From Salmonella enterica subsp. enterica serovar Typhimurium str. LT2 (lineage in GTDB: Bacteria; Pseudomonadota; Gammaproteobacteria; Enterobacterales; Enterobacteriaceae), in the NCBI RefSeq assembly GCF_000006945.2, contig NC_003197.2, positions 1,116,001 to 1,180,000 on the forward strand: a stretch of DNA of 64,000 nucleotides, given 5' to 3'. Below the pieces are notes generated by a model. The model was not told where the DNA came from. It searched no databases and was given only the letters and a program-made list of their open reading frames with translations. This document shows positions 1-8,412 of the stretch, in pieces; position 1 is the stretch's first letter; each line of letters opens with the position of its first letter. A program made the position numbers and the translations under genes.

Positions 1-162
1 ATGGATAATGCAGCCAGCCCCAGACTGGCAGACTCCGCTCAACGGGATTATTTCGCCCTCAAAGAGCGAGTGAAGACGATGCAAAAGCAACTGGAAGGGG
101 CGCAGGCGTACATTCGCACCCAATGCCACGGTAATGCAGGAAAAACTAGTAACCAATGGTGA
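1..162 (+). CDS. Rz-type inner-membrane spanin, 3' part (cut by window edge)
   Basis: The first 53 codons are open from base 1 and end at TGA 160-162. The peptide contains RLADSAQRDYFALKERVKTM followed by QKQLEGAQAYI, which is the C-terminal part of lambda/P22-type Rz, the inner-membrane spanin that works with lipoprotein Rz1 to fuse the inner and outer membranes at lysis. The in-frame ATG at base 1 is internal to the protein rather than its start, because the family continues upstream with a membrane anchor and coiled coil. Its place just before the terminase genes fits the end of the lysis cassette in a lambdoid phage. Rz1, if present, lies outside the window. Confidence 0.8.
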   Translation: MDNAASPRLADSAQRDYFALKERVKTMQKQLEGAQAYIRTQCHGNAGKTSNQW

Positions 163-369
163 CTGTATTAAAAAGGTACTCCCGGGCAGGGGGCGCCACG
201 GGTGGCTTCGGGCTCGCGGGAATCGGCTGATTTTTGATTTTTTAGTCTCTGTCAGCACTGAAAAATAACCTTAAAAATCAATACATTTACTGTTTTCAGT
301 GTCGAAGTGGTACGTTTTTTGTTCGACACTGAACGCCATTTTCACCGTATACAGGAAAAGAGCACGACT
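163..369 (+). other. Lysis-terminase gap; candidate cos region
   Basis: This non-coding stretch separates Rz from the terminase small subunit, the place where lambda-like phages carry cos. It has a G/C-rich core around 180-225 (GGGGGCGCCACGG) followed by an AT-rich tract, and imperfect inverted repeats around 275-350 built on TTCAGTGTCGA / TTCGACACTGAA. This resembles the layout of a cohesive-end nick site followed by terminase-binding sites, but the overhang cannot be read from sequence alone. The start at 307 suggested by the open frame extends into this region and looks non-coding. Confidence 0.3.
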
Positions 370-903
370 GTGGATCAGGAAATTAAAAGCCTCGAATTAA
401 ACATCACACAGCTTTCGGCCATCACTGGTGCACACCGACAGACCATCGCCAGCAGGCTGAAGGGCGTAAAAACCTCAGGTGGGAACGGTAGTAACCTGAA
501 AATCTACCGGCTGGTGGATATTCTGACCGCCATGATGACGATGCCGGCTGTTACCGGGGAGAATGACCCCAATAAGATGAAACCCTCAGATCGACGGGCA
601 TGGTTTCAGTCGGAAATGACGCGTATTGAGCTGGAAAAGGAGATGAGAACTCTGATCCCGGCCAGCGAGGTGCTGAGCGTTTATGCTGTCATGGCAAAAA
701 CGGTCGTCAAGACACTGGAGATACTGCCGGACTTACTGGAAAGGGATGCGGCATTGCCGCCTGATGCGCTGGAAATGACGCAAAAAATTATTGATCAACT
801 CAGGGAAGATCTGGCCAGCATGACATACCAGGCCTGCGCGGATGCTATAAACGGAGATGATGATGACAACGGTGACGAAGGGCAAGAGGAAGAGCAGGAA
901 TAG
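370..903 (+). CDS. Phage terminase small subunit (DUF1441 family)
   Basis: About 177 residues beginning VDQEIKSLELNITQLSAITG. An N-terminal helix-turn-helix-like segment (QLSAITGAHRQTIASRL) would bind the packaging site, and the C-terminus is very acidic (DGDDDDNGDEGQEEEQE). DUF1441 proteins stand in for the small terminase subunit in Gifsy-like phages. I prefer the GTG at 370, preceded by a GAAAAG ribosome-binding stretch, because the 21 residues before it in the longer frame do not look like the family. The 3' end overlaps the start of the large subunit, as expected for translational coupling of the packaging motor. Confidence 0.75.
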   Translation: MDQEIKSLELNITQLSAITGAHRQTIASRLKGVKTSGGNGSNLKIYRLVDILTAMMTMPAVTGENDPNKMKPSDRRAWFQSEMTRIELEKEMRTLIPASEVLSVYAVMAKTVVKTLEILPDLLERDAALPPDALEMTQKIIDQLREDLASMTYQACADAINGDDDDNGDEGQEEEQE

Positions 904-2998
904 TTTAGCCTCTGCCGTTGTTGCCGGATGTGATATCTCATCGATGTTCAGGCCGCCGCGCAGGATGAAAATATCGGATGCGGTCAGAAAATATATGCGC
1001 GTACCACGCGATGCGGGAAATTCTGTGGCATGGGAATCCACCCTGACCCCCTATGTGGTGGAAGCCATGAACTGCCTGTCATCACGCAGCTACGATGCCG
1101 TGGTATTTGTCGCCCCGGCAAGAACCGGTAAGACGCTGGGGCTGATTGACGGCTGGATTTCCTACAATATTGTCTGCGATCCGTCTGACATGCTGGTGGT
1201 TCAGATGACTCAGGACAAGGCGCAGGAGCACTCAAAGCGGCGTCTGGCAAAGATGTTTCGCCACAGTCCGGCGATAGCAAGAAGACTCAGCCCTCACCGT
1301 AACGATAATAATGTGCATGATAAAACGTTTCGTGATGGCTCGTTTCTGAAAATTGGCTGGCCATCAATCAATGTTTTTTCGTCTTCGGATTTTAAATGTG
1401 TGGCGCTGACTGACTACGATCGGTTCCCCGAAGATGTTGATGGTGAGGGGGATGCATTCTCGCTGGCGTCGAAGCGTACCACAACGTTTATGTCGCTGGG
1501 TATGACACTGGTGGAGAGCTCGCCGGGGCGGGAAATTACCGATACCAGATGGAAACCGTCATCACCGCACGAAGCACCGCCGACCACAGGAATACTTTCC
1601 CTGTACAACCGTGGCGATCGTCGTCGCTGGTACTGGCCGTGTCCGCATTGTGGCGAATATTTTCAGCCATCAATGGCGAATATGACCGGCTATCGCCATA
1701 TTGCCGACCCTATGGAGGCCAGTGAAGCAGCGCGGATTCAGTGCCCACACTGCCATAAGTTGACTGAACCACAGCAGAAGCGTGAGCTGAATAATCGTGG
1801 CGTCTGGTTGCGGGAAGGTCAGCACATTGACCGCGACGGCAATATTACCGGCGAAGCCCGCCGCTCACGTATCGCCAGTTTCTGGATGGAGGGACCGGCG
1901 GCGGCTTATCAGACCTGGGCGCAACTGGTTTACAAGCTGCTGACCGCCGAAGAGGAATACGAACGAACCGGCAGCGAGGAAACCCTGAAAGCCGTCATCA
2001 ATACGGACTGGGGATTACCCTATCAGTCCCGTCGCTCGCTGGAGGCACGCAGCGGTGACGCGCTGATGGCACGCGCTGAGGACGTATCAAAACGTACCGT
2101 TTCTGACGGGGTGCGTTTTATTGTGGCAACCGTTGACGTACAGGGCGGTAAAAAGCGGCGCTTTGTGGTCCAGGTAGTGGGCTATGGCGCATATGGTGAA
2201 CGCTGGATCATTGACCGCTACAACATCCGTTATTCCCTGAGAGTGAATGAGGATGGCGAAAGCCAGCCTGTCAATCCGGCTGCAAGACCGGAAGACTGGG
2301 ATTTGCTGAAAACGGATGTGCTGGAAAAGACGTATCCGCTGGCGGCAGATCCTGAACAGTTTATGCCGGTACTGGCAATGGCGGTGGACTCAGGCGGTGA
2401 AGACGGTGTTACCGATAATGCCTACGCGTTCTGGCGAAGGTGTAAGCGAAAAGGCGTTGCCGGGCGCGTTTATCTGTTCAAGGGAGACAGTACCCGACGC
2501 GAGAAGCTGATCACCAAAACCTATCCCGATAACACCGAACGCTCAGAACGTCGGGCAAAAGCCAGGGGGGATGTGCCGTTGTATCTGTTACAGACCAATG
2601 CCCTGAAAGACAGGGTAGCTGCCGCACTGGAGCGTGAGGAGCCGGGGGCGAATTACATTCATTTTCCTGACTGGCTGGGGCCGTGGTTCTACGAGGAACT
2701 GACCTATGAAGAGCGCAGCGCAGACGGAAAGTGGAAAAAACCGGGACGCGGTAATAACGAGGCGCTCGATCTGATGTGTTACGCCCACGCGCTGGCTATT
2801 CTCCGTGGCTATGAGCGAATCAACTGGGAAAAACCACCAGGATGGGCTCGCTTACCGGAAAAAGACGCCGCAAAAACCACGCAGCCTGTTGAGGTTCGCC
2901 AGCAGGAGCAACACGAAGGAGGAGAGAAAGCCGTGAAAGCCAGGAAGAAAAAAATTTTACCCGCCTGGGGCGGTGGTTCCGGAGGAGGGTGGTTATGA
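857..2998 (+). CDS. Phage terminase large subunit, lambda gpA family
   Basis: About 711-713 residues, close to the usual gpA length. The ATPase motor has a Walker A-like motif APARTGKT near residue 86 and an aromatic/acidic DxD-type region downstream. Two CPHCG/CPHCH pairs near residues 266-311 look like the zinc-binding insertion of this family. The nuclease part follows, with acidic motifs around AVDSGGEDGVTDNAY. The enzyme cuts concatemeric phage DNA at cos and pumps it into the procapsid bound to the portal. Three tandem ATG codons lie at 857-865. The third has the best spacing from GGAG at 853-856, so the true start may be 863. It overlaps the small subunit upstream and gpW downstream. 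Confidence 0.92.
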   Translation: MMMTTVTKGKRKSRNSLASAVVAGCDISSMFRPPRRMKISDAVRKYMRVPRDAGNSVAWESTLTPYVVEAMNCLSSRSYDAVVFVAPARTGKTLGLIDGWISYNIVCDPSDMLVVQMTQDKAQEHSKRRLAKMFRHSPAIARRLSPHRNDNNVHDKTFRDGSFLKIGWPSINVFSSSDFKCVALTDYDRFPEDVDGEGDAFSLASKRTTTFMSLGMTLVESSPGREITDTRWKPSSPHEAPPTTGILSLYNRGDRRRWYWPCPHCGEYFQPSMANMTGYRHIADPMEASEAARIQCPHCHKLTEPQQKRELNNRGVWLREGQHIDRDGNITGEARRSRIASFWMEGPAAAYQTWAQLVYKLLTAEEEYERTGSEETLKAVINTDWGLPYQSRRSLEARSGDALMARAEDVSKRTVSDGVRFIVATVDVQGGKKRRFVVQVVGYGAYGERWIIDRYNIRYSLRVNEDGESQPVNPAARPEDWDLLKTDVLEKTYPLAADPEQFMPVLAMAVDSGGEDGVTDNAYAFWRRCKRKGVAGRVYLFKGDSTRREKLITKTYPDNTERSERRAKARGDVPLYLLQTNALKDRVAAALEREEPGANYIHFPDWLGPWFYEELTYEERSADGKWKKPGRGNNEALDLMCYAHALAILRGYERINWEKPPGWARLPEKDAAKTTQPVEVRQQEQHEGGEKAVKARKKKILPAWGGGSGGGWL

Positions 2999-3201
2999 CC
3001 AGGGCAGGGCTACAGGAGTTGTACAACGCCTATCTGGAGGCCGAGCTTGCTGTACTGAAAGGCAAGTCCATCATGCTTAACGGTCAGTCAATGACAATGG
3101 AAAGCCTGGAGGAAATCAGGAAGGGGCGCCGCGAGATTGAAGACAGGTTACAGCGGTTAAATAATCCGCGACGGCTTTTCACCCGGGCGAGGTTGTCATG
3201 A
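2995..3201 (+). CDS. Head-tail joining protein gpW
   Basis: A 68-residue protein beginning MTRAGLQELYNAYLEAELAV, matching lambda gpW in size, in the N-terminal helix pattern and in the SMTMESLEEIRKGRREIEDR stretch. gpW joins the connector after DNA packaging, helps hold DNA in the head and forms part of the surface where gpFII and the tail attach. The ATG at 2995 follows a strong GGAGGAGG and overlaps the terminase stop (TTATGACC). The stop overlaps the portal start as ATGA. This packing matches the lambda A-W-B order. Confidence 0.88.
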   Translation: MTRAGLQELYNAYLEAELAVLKGKSIMLNGQSMTMESLEEIRKGRREIEDRLQRLNNPRRLFTRARLS

Positions 3202-4745
3202 ATTTTATCGATAAAGCTATCAGCATGATGTCGCCGGGATGGGCTGTATCAAGACTCCGATCGCGGGCAGTAATAAAAGCTTACGAGGCTGCAATACCCA
3301 CCCGGACACATAAAATTAAGCGTGAAAACCGCAACGCCAATCAACTAAACCAGATTGCCGGAAAGTCCCTGCGGGAGCAGGCCCGCTGGTTCGATAACAA
3401 TCACGATCTGGTGGTGGGGGCGCTCGATAAGATGGAAGAGCGCGTTATCGGGGCTAAGGGGATCATCGTTGAGCCACAACCACTGACGGTGGCCGGAACG
3501 CTGAATAACGCGCTGGCGGAACAAATCCGCGCCAGATGGGCAGAGTGGTCCGTGTCGCCGGACGTGACCGGACAATATACGCGCCCGGTACTGGAGCGCC
3601 TTTTGTTACGCACATGGTTGCGGGACGGGGAGGTGTTCTCCCAGATGGTGGCGGGAAAAATGCCGGGGCTTGAGCCGGTGGCGGGCGTACCGTTCTGGCT
3701 TGAGGCGATGGAACCGGATTATGTCCCGATGGAACAGACGGACAGTACAAATAATCTGATTCAGGGGATCTATTTTAACGACTGGCAAAGGCCAAAAAGT
3801 TACATCGTCTGTAAATCCTGGCCGGGATTTGCCACCGCTATGGTGGCCACCAAGCTTATCGATGCAGAAAATATGCTGCATCTTAAATTCACCCGTCGCC
3901 TGAATCAGGCGCGGGGCGTCACGCTGCTGGCGCCGGTTATTATCCGGCTGCTGGATCTGAAGGAGTATGAGGACAGTGAAAGGCTGGCCGCGCGTATTTC
4001 GGCGGCTTTTGCCATGTTTATCCGGCGCAGTGACGCAATGGTACAGGATGGTGACGCGCCAGATTATGCGGATAAAGACCGCGATCTGGATATTGAACCC
4101 GGCACCATTCTGAAAGACCTGTTGCCGGGAGAGGATATCGGCACCATCAAATCTGACAGGCCAAATGCCAACCTGGAGTCTTTCCGTATGGGGCAACTGC
4201 GGGCGGTTGCCGCAGGTGTACGCGGAAGTTTTTCTTCTATTGCTAGAAACTACGACGGCACCTACAGCGCCCAGCGTCAGGAGCTGGTGGAGGCTCAGGA
4301 GGGATACGCCATTCTACAGGATAATTTTATTGCTGCCGTCAGTCGCCCGGTTTACCGGCGATGGCTGGCGACGGCGATTACGGCGGGTGTGATAGATGTG
4401 CCGACGGACACGGACATGGCGACCCTGTTTAATGCCGTGTATTCCGGTCCGGTTATGCCGTGGATAGATCCGCTGAAAGAGGCGAATGCCTGGAGGATAC
4501 TGATACGCGGCGGGGCGGCAACAGAGAGTGACTGGGTGCGTGCCCGTGGCGGCGCACCTGCTGAAGTGAAACGCCGCCGTAAGGCGGAAATTGACGAAAA
4601 CCGTAAGCTGGGACTGGTATTTGATACTGATCCGGCACATGACCCGGGGGAACAGGATAATGCCGGAAGTGAAGACAACAGTGGCGGCGATAAAAATGCC
4701 GCCGGTGATGACAGCAGGGAACGGACGCGGGGAGGGAAGCAGTAA
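3198..4745 (+). CDS. Phage portal protein, lambda gpB family
   Basis: A 515-residue protein of the lambda gpB portal family, with typical segments such as QARWFDNNHDLVVGALDKME and RRLNQARGVTLLAPVI. The dodecameric portal forms the vertex through which terminase pumps DNA and on which gpW and the tail assemble. The C-terminal about 50 residues are low-complexity and charged (DPGEQDNAGSEDNSGGDKNA), likely flexible. The start overlaps the gpW stop. The last 86 bases overlap the next gene in another frame, which suggests tight coupling between portal and protease/capsid synthesis. Confidence 0.92.
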   Translation: MNFIDKAISMMSPGWAVSRLRSRAVIKAYEAAIPTRTHKIKRENRNANQLNQIAGKSLREQARWFDNNHDLVVGALDKMEERVIGAKGIIVEPQPLTVAGTLNNALAEQIRARWAEWSVSPDVTGQYTRPVLERLLLRTWLRDGEVFSQMVAGKMPGLEPVAGVPFWLEAMEPDYVPMEQTDSTNNLIQGIYFNDWQRPKSYIVCKSWPGFATAMVATKLIDAENMLHLKFTRRLNQARGVTLLAPVIIRLLDLKEYEDSERLAARISAAFAMFIRRSDAMVQDGDAPDYADKDRDLDIEPGTILKDLLPGEDIGTIKSDRPNANLESFRMGQLRAVAAGVRGSFSSIARNYDGTYSAQRQELVEAQEGYAILQDNFIAAVSRPVYRRWLATAITAGVIDVPTDTDMATLFNAVYSGPVMPWIDPLKEANAWRILIRGGAATESDWVRARGGAPAEVKRRRKAEIDENRKLGLVFDTDPAHDPGEQDNAGSEDNSGGDKNAAGDDSRERTRGGKQ

Positions 4746-6750
4746 TAGCTGGTATTCCATCAGGGCTGCAGCCAATAACACGGCGGAAGTCCGCATTTAT
4801 GACGAGATTGGTGGATGGGGAATTTCGGCTCGCTGGTTTGCAGAAGAACTGGCTGCACTGGGACAGATTAACCGGATAAATCTGCATATTCATTCACCTG
4901 GCGGAGCAGTACTGGACGGAATAGCCATTTATAACCTCCTGAAAAATCATCCGGCGCAAAAAACGGTGTATATCGATGGAATGGCCTGCTCAATGGCATC
5001 CGCTATTGCGATGGTAGGTAATCCCATCATTATGCCGGAAAACGCCATGATGATGATTCATAAGCCGCGCGGAGTGGCGGGGGGTGAGGCGGAGGATATC
5101 CGGGAATATGCTGACCTGCTTGACAAGATCGAAAGCGTCATTATCCCCATCTATACCGAAAAAACTGGAAAAACGCCTGAAGATATTGCTGCCATGCTGG
5201 CAAAGGAGACCTGGATGAGCGGCGCGGAGTGCGTCAGTGAAGGGTTTGCCGACAAACTGATACAGCCTGTAAAAGCAATGGCCTGTATTCATTCAAAACG
5301 TGTTGAGGAGTTTGAGCATATGCCACAGAGCATTAAAGGTATGATTATCGCCCCGCAGGGCAATGCAGGCGCGCAACCGCAGCCACAGGCAAAAGCCCCT
5401 GAGTCACAGATTCAGTCGCAGGCTCAGTCGCTGGTGACTGTAGATGAAAATGCCATTCGCGCACGCCTGCAGGAAGAACAGCGTAACCGTATCACCGGCA
5501 TTCAGAATGTGTTTTCACTTTCCGGCGATCGTTATGCCTCGCTGATGGCAAAGTGCATTGCTGATGTGGATTGCTCTCTGGAAATGGCGAAGGACAGACT
5601 GTTGGCCGAGATGGCGAAAGGTATTACGCCGACTAACCAGCTGAATGGTCCGCAGAATCGCGCAGAGTTTCATGCCGGGATGTATACCGGAAACGGTAAT
5701 ATTACCGGCGACGCCGTTCGCGCTGCCGTGATGGCCCGCGCAGGCTATGAAGAAGCGCAGAAGGATAACCCGTACAACTGTATGACCCTGCGTGAACTGG
5801 CGCGAATTTCGCTGGTGGCGAGGGGTACAGGCGTGTCCAGCATGAATCCCATGCAGATGATCGGCATGGCATTTACGCACAGCACCTCCGATTTCGGTAA
5901 CATTCTGCTGGATGTTGCAAACAAGTCCATTCTGCAGGGCTGGCAGGAAGCGCCGGAAACCTTCGATGCCTGGACCAAAAAAGGACAGTTGTCTGATTTC
6001 AGGATTGCGCACCGTGTGGGTATGGGGGGATTCAGTTCACTGCGTCAGGTTCGTGAAGGAGCGGAATACAAATACGTCACCACAGGGGATAAACAGGCGA
6101 CCATTGCGCTCGCTACCTATGGGGAGCTGTTCAGCATTACCCGCCAGGCCATCATCAATGATGATATGAATATGCTGACGGATGTCCCGATGAAGCTGGG
6201 ACGTGCGGCAAAAGCCACCATTGCCGATCTGGTTTATGACGTTCTCATCAGTAACCAGAAACTGTCCAGTGATAATGTGGCGCTGTTTGACAAGACGAAA
6301 CACGCAAACGTCCTTGAAAAAGCCGTTATGGATGTGGCGTCCCTGGATAAAGCGCGCCAGCTAATGCGGATGCAGAAAGAGGGCGATCGCCACCTCAATA
6401 TCCGTCCGGCATTTGTACTGGTGCCGACGGCGATGGAGTCTGTTTCAAATCAGGTGATTAAATCTGTCAGTGTCAAGGGGGCGGATATTAACGCCGGGAT
6501 CATTAACCCGGTGAAAGATTTCGCCACGGTGATCGCGGAGCCTCGTCTTGATGACGCCAGTCAGTCCACTTTCTATCTTACTGCAGCAAAAGGCAGCGAT
6601 ACCGTTGAGGTGGCTTACCTTAACGGCGTGGATGAGCCGTATATCGACCAGCAGGAAGGATTCACGGTGGATGGCGTAACCACGAAAGTTCGTATTGATG
6701 CGGGCGTTGCGCCGGTGGATTATCGCGGCATGGTGAAATGCACCGTATAA
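4660..6750 (+). CDS. ClpP-like maturation protease fused to major capsid protein
   Basis: One uninterrupted frame of about 696 residues. Residues about 40-220 form a ClpP/S49-like serine protease: IHSPGGAVLDGIAIYNLL, then the nucleophile region IDGMACSMASAIAM, then MMMIHKPRG with the likely catalytic His. A Gln/Ala-rich linker (about 230-260) leads to a capsid-like domain resembling the Mu gpT type head subunit (GQLSDFRIAHRVGMGG; TYGELFSITRQAIINDD). In lambda, protease and capsid are separate genes; here they are joined, so the protease may act in cis or serve as scaffold. I chose ATG 4660, preceded by GGGGGAACAGG, over the earlier TTG at 4591. Confidence 0.88.
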   Translation: MPEVKTTVAAIKMPPVMTAGNGRGEGSSNSWYSIRAAANNTAEVRIYDEIGGWGISARWFAEELAALGQINRINLHIHSPGGAVLDGIAIYNLLKNHPAQKTVYIDGMACSMASAIAMVGNPIIMPENAMMMIHKPRGVAGGEAEDIREYADLLDKIESVIIPIYTEKTGKTPEDIAAMLAKETWMSGAECVSEGFADKLIQPVKAMACIHSKRVEEFEHMPQSIKGMIIAPQGNAGAQPQPQAKAPESQIQSQAQSLVTVDENAIRARLQEEQRNRITGIQNVFSLSGDRYASLMAKCIADVDCSLEMAKDRLLAEMAKGITPTNQLNGPQNRAEFHAGMYTGNGNITGDAVRAAVMARAGYEEAQKDNPYNCMTLRELARISLVARGTGVSSMNPMQMIGMAFTHSTSDFGNILLDVANKSILQGWQEAPETFDAWTKKGQLSDFRIAHRVGMGGFSSLRQVREGAEYKYVTTGDKQATIALATYGELFSITRQAIINDDMNMLTDVPMKLGRAAKATIADLVYDVLISNQKLSSDNVALFDKTKHANVLEKAVMDVASLDKARQLMRMQKEGDRHLNIRPAFVLVPTAMESVSNQVIKSVSVKGADINAGIINPVKDFATVIAEPRLDDASQSTFYLTAAKGSDTVEVAYLNGVDEPYIDQQEGFTVDGVTTKVRIDAGVAPVDYRGMVKCTV

Positions 6751-6779
6751 CCCACTAAAAGCAGACATTAAGCGATACG

Positions 6780-6798
6780 GCCCTGACGGGCTTTTTTT
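6780..6798 (+). terminator. Short hairpin plus T-run after the capsid gene
   Basis: GCCC-TGAC-GGGC at 6780-6791 is followed by seven T. The stem is short, so it probably attenuates rather than blocks transcription into the decoration gene, or stabilises the capsid mRNA end. Confidence 0.45.
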
Positions 6799-6840
6799 AT
6801 ACCTGAAATCCGGCACGGCGTGCCGGAAAGGAGAATAACC

Positions 6841-7164
6841 GTGGCTAAGAATTACGTGGAAGACGGCAAAACGATTGAAATTGTGGCGACCACGTCACTA
6901 AAGAGCGGAGATCTGGTACAGGTCGGCGATATGTTCGCTGTGGCTGTTACCGATATTGCCGCCGGGAGCGCCGGAACCGGCATCGCAGAAGGGGTATTCA
7001 GCATACCAAAACTGACAACAGAGGATATTGCCGTCGGGAAAAAAGTGTATCTGAAGGATAACGTGGTTCAGACGGATGCAACCGGCAGCCTGCCGTATGT
7101 CGGGGTGGTATGGGCGCCAGCGGCAAACGGTGATGAAACCGTTCCGGTAAAAATTAATGGCTGA
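6841..7164 (+). CDS. Capsid decoration/stabilisation protein (DUF2190 family)
   Basis: About 107 residues beginning at GTG 6841 behind a clear GGAGAATAACC ribosome site; the upstream extension to 6820 runs through the spacer and is unlikely to be used. The sequence (MAKNYVEDGKTIEIVATTSL, then KSGDLVQVGDMFAVAVTDIA) fits the DUF2190 family, small beta-rich proteins found after the capsid gene that decorate or stabilise the shell in the place of lambda gpD/FI. It overlaps the next gene by eight bases. Confidence 0.75.
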   Translation: MAKNYVEDGKTIEIVATTSLKSGDLVQVGDMFAVAVTDIAAGSAGTGIAEGVFSIPKLTTEDIAVGKKVYLKDNVVQTDATGSLPYVGVVWAPAANGDETVPVKING

Positions 7165-7456
7165 CCTTTTTGACGGGATGAAAAGGCGCATGGATGCACT
7201 TATCGCAGAACGCTTCGGCATGAAGGTCAACATCAACGGGACTGACTGCATAGTGGTGGAGTCTGATTTTCTGGCTGAACTGGGGCCTGTTGAAGGAAAC
7301 GGAAAAAACGTAGTGGTGTTTTCAGGCAACGTTATCCCGCGCCGGGGAGACAGGGTGGTACTGCGGGGCAGTGAGTTTACCGTGACCCGTATCCGGCGTT
7401 TTAACGGTAAGCCACAACTGACTCTGGAGGAGAACAATGGAGGTAAAGGGGCTTAA
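7157..7456 (+). CDS. Head-tail connector, gpFII-like
   Basis: A 99-residue protein with an N-terminal helix (LFDGMKRRMDALIAERFGMK) and beta-rich remainder ending VTRIRRFNGKPQLTLEEN. Size, position between decoration protein and gpZ, and the late beta-strands fit the gpFII-type connector that completes the head and accepts the tail. Sequence identity to lambda gpFII is not evident by eye, so the assignment rests mostly on order. It overlaps both neighbours in the late operon. Confidence 0.6.
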   Translation: MADLFDGMKRRMDALIAERFGMKVNINGTDCIVVESDFLAELGPVEGNGKNVVVFSGNVIPRRGDRVVLRGSEFTVTRIRRFNGKPQLTLEENNGGKGA

Positions 7457-8003
7457 AGAGGCCATTTCAGTACTTAAAGAACTTGATCGTGGATATGTGA
7501 CCCGGGCAAAAATTCGGGCCATTAACCGGGTGGCAAAACGGGTGGTCAGCGTGTCAGTTCGCAGTGCTGCTGCTTTGGTGGTGGCCGGAGACAACCGACG
7601 GCAGGGTATTCCCGTCAGAACGGTAAGACGTCGCGCCAGAGTCAGGCTGGCCAGAGCGGACAAGCCTTTTGCCAACATTTATGTGAACTGTGATCCGCTG
7701 ACTGCCATCAGGTTACTGAGTTCGCCACCATCAACCCCGATGAGGGGGAGAAAAGGTAAGCCGCTACGTATAGGAAAATACCGTTTTGACCGGGGGTTTA
7801 TTGCGCAGGCTCCGAACGGATGGTGGCAGGTATTTGAGCGTTCCGGTGCCGGAAGATACCCACTTAATGTGGTGAAAATCCCGGTTGCTGATGCATTGCG
7901 CCATGCGTTCAACACGCAGGTTGTTTTACAGATGAAAACGGAGATGCCCAAAGAGCTGAAGCATGAAATCAGTTATGAACTGAGGAGATTCACTAAAAAA
8001 TGA
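7437..8003 (+). CDS. Minor tail protein gpZ-like
   Basis: A 188-residue basic protein (VTRAKIRAINRVAKRVVSV) matching the gpZ family in size and place. gpZ acts at the head-proximal end of the tail and is needed for correct DNA positioning at the connector. The GTDPLT/RLLSSPP-like middle and the WWQVFERSG segment are typical of the family. The start overlaps the connector gene by 20 bases, and the stop overlaps the gpU start as ATGA, so the whole block is probably co-translated. Confidence 0.85.
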   Translation: MEVKGLKEAISVLKELDRGYVTRAKIRAINRVAKRVVSVSVRSAAALVVAGDNRRQGIPVRTVRRRARVRLARADKPFANIYVNCDPLTAIRLLSSPPSTPMRGRKGKPLRIGKYRFDRGFIAQAPNGWWQVFERSGAGRYPLNVVKIPVADALRHAFNTQVVLQMKTEMPKELKHEISYELRRFTKK

Positions 8004-8401
8004 CCCGACACAGTGCAGTACGGCAGGCCATTATTGCCGCATTAAAAAAGACCGATGATGGCTCCACCACGTTTTTTGACGGTCGTCCGGTCGTGGTGGA
8101 GGAGGATGAGTTACCTGCGGTGGCGGTGTACCTGAGTGATGCTCAGTATACCGGTCCTGAGGTGGACGGTGATATCTGGAGCGCGGTGCTACATGTGGAA
8201 GTATTTCTGAAAGCCACTGCACCGGACAGCGCCCTGGATGAACAGATGGAGAACAGGGTGTATCCGGCACTGGGGAGCGTGGCGGGACTGGGTGACATCA
8301 TCCGGACAATGTCGGCGCAGGGGTATAACTATCAGCGAGACGATGAAATGGCGATGTGGGGGTCAGCCGATCTGAGTTACGACATCACCTATTCCATGTA
8401 G
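8000..8401 (+). CDS. Tail terminator gpU-like
   Basis: A 133-residue protein starting MTRHSAVRQAIIAALKKTDD, the gpU signature. In lambda, gpU forms a hexameric ring that stops tail-tube polymerisation and makes the head-binding face of the tail. The acidic middle (VVVEEDELPAVAVYLSDAQY) is typical. The gene starts inside the gpZ stop codon and is followed 11 bases later by the tail tube gene. Confidence 0.88.
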   Translation: MTRHSAVRQAIIAALKKTDDGSTTFFDGRPVVVEEDELPAVAVYLSDAQYTGPEVDGDIWSAVLHVEVFLKATAPDSALDEQMENRVYPALGSVAGLGDIIRTMSAQGYNYQRDDEMAMWGSADLSYDITYSM

Positions 8402-8412
8402 AGGAAAAGAGA

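Noticed and set aside
3606..4196. 196-codon minus-strand frame inside the portal gene
   Set aside because: It is antisense to a clear portal gene with no ribosome site or recognisable protein.
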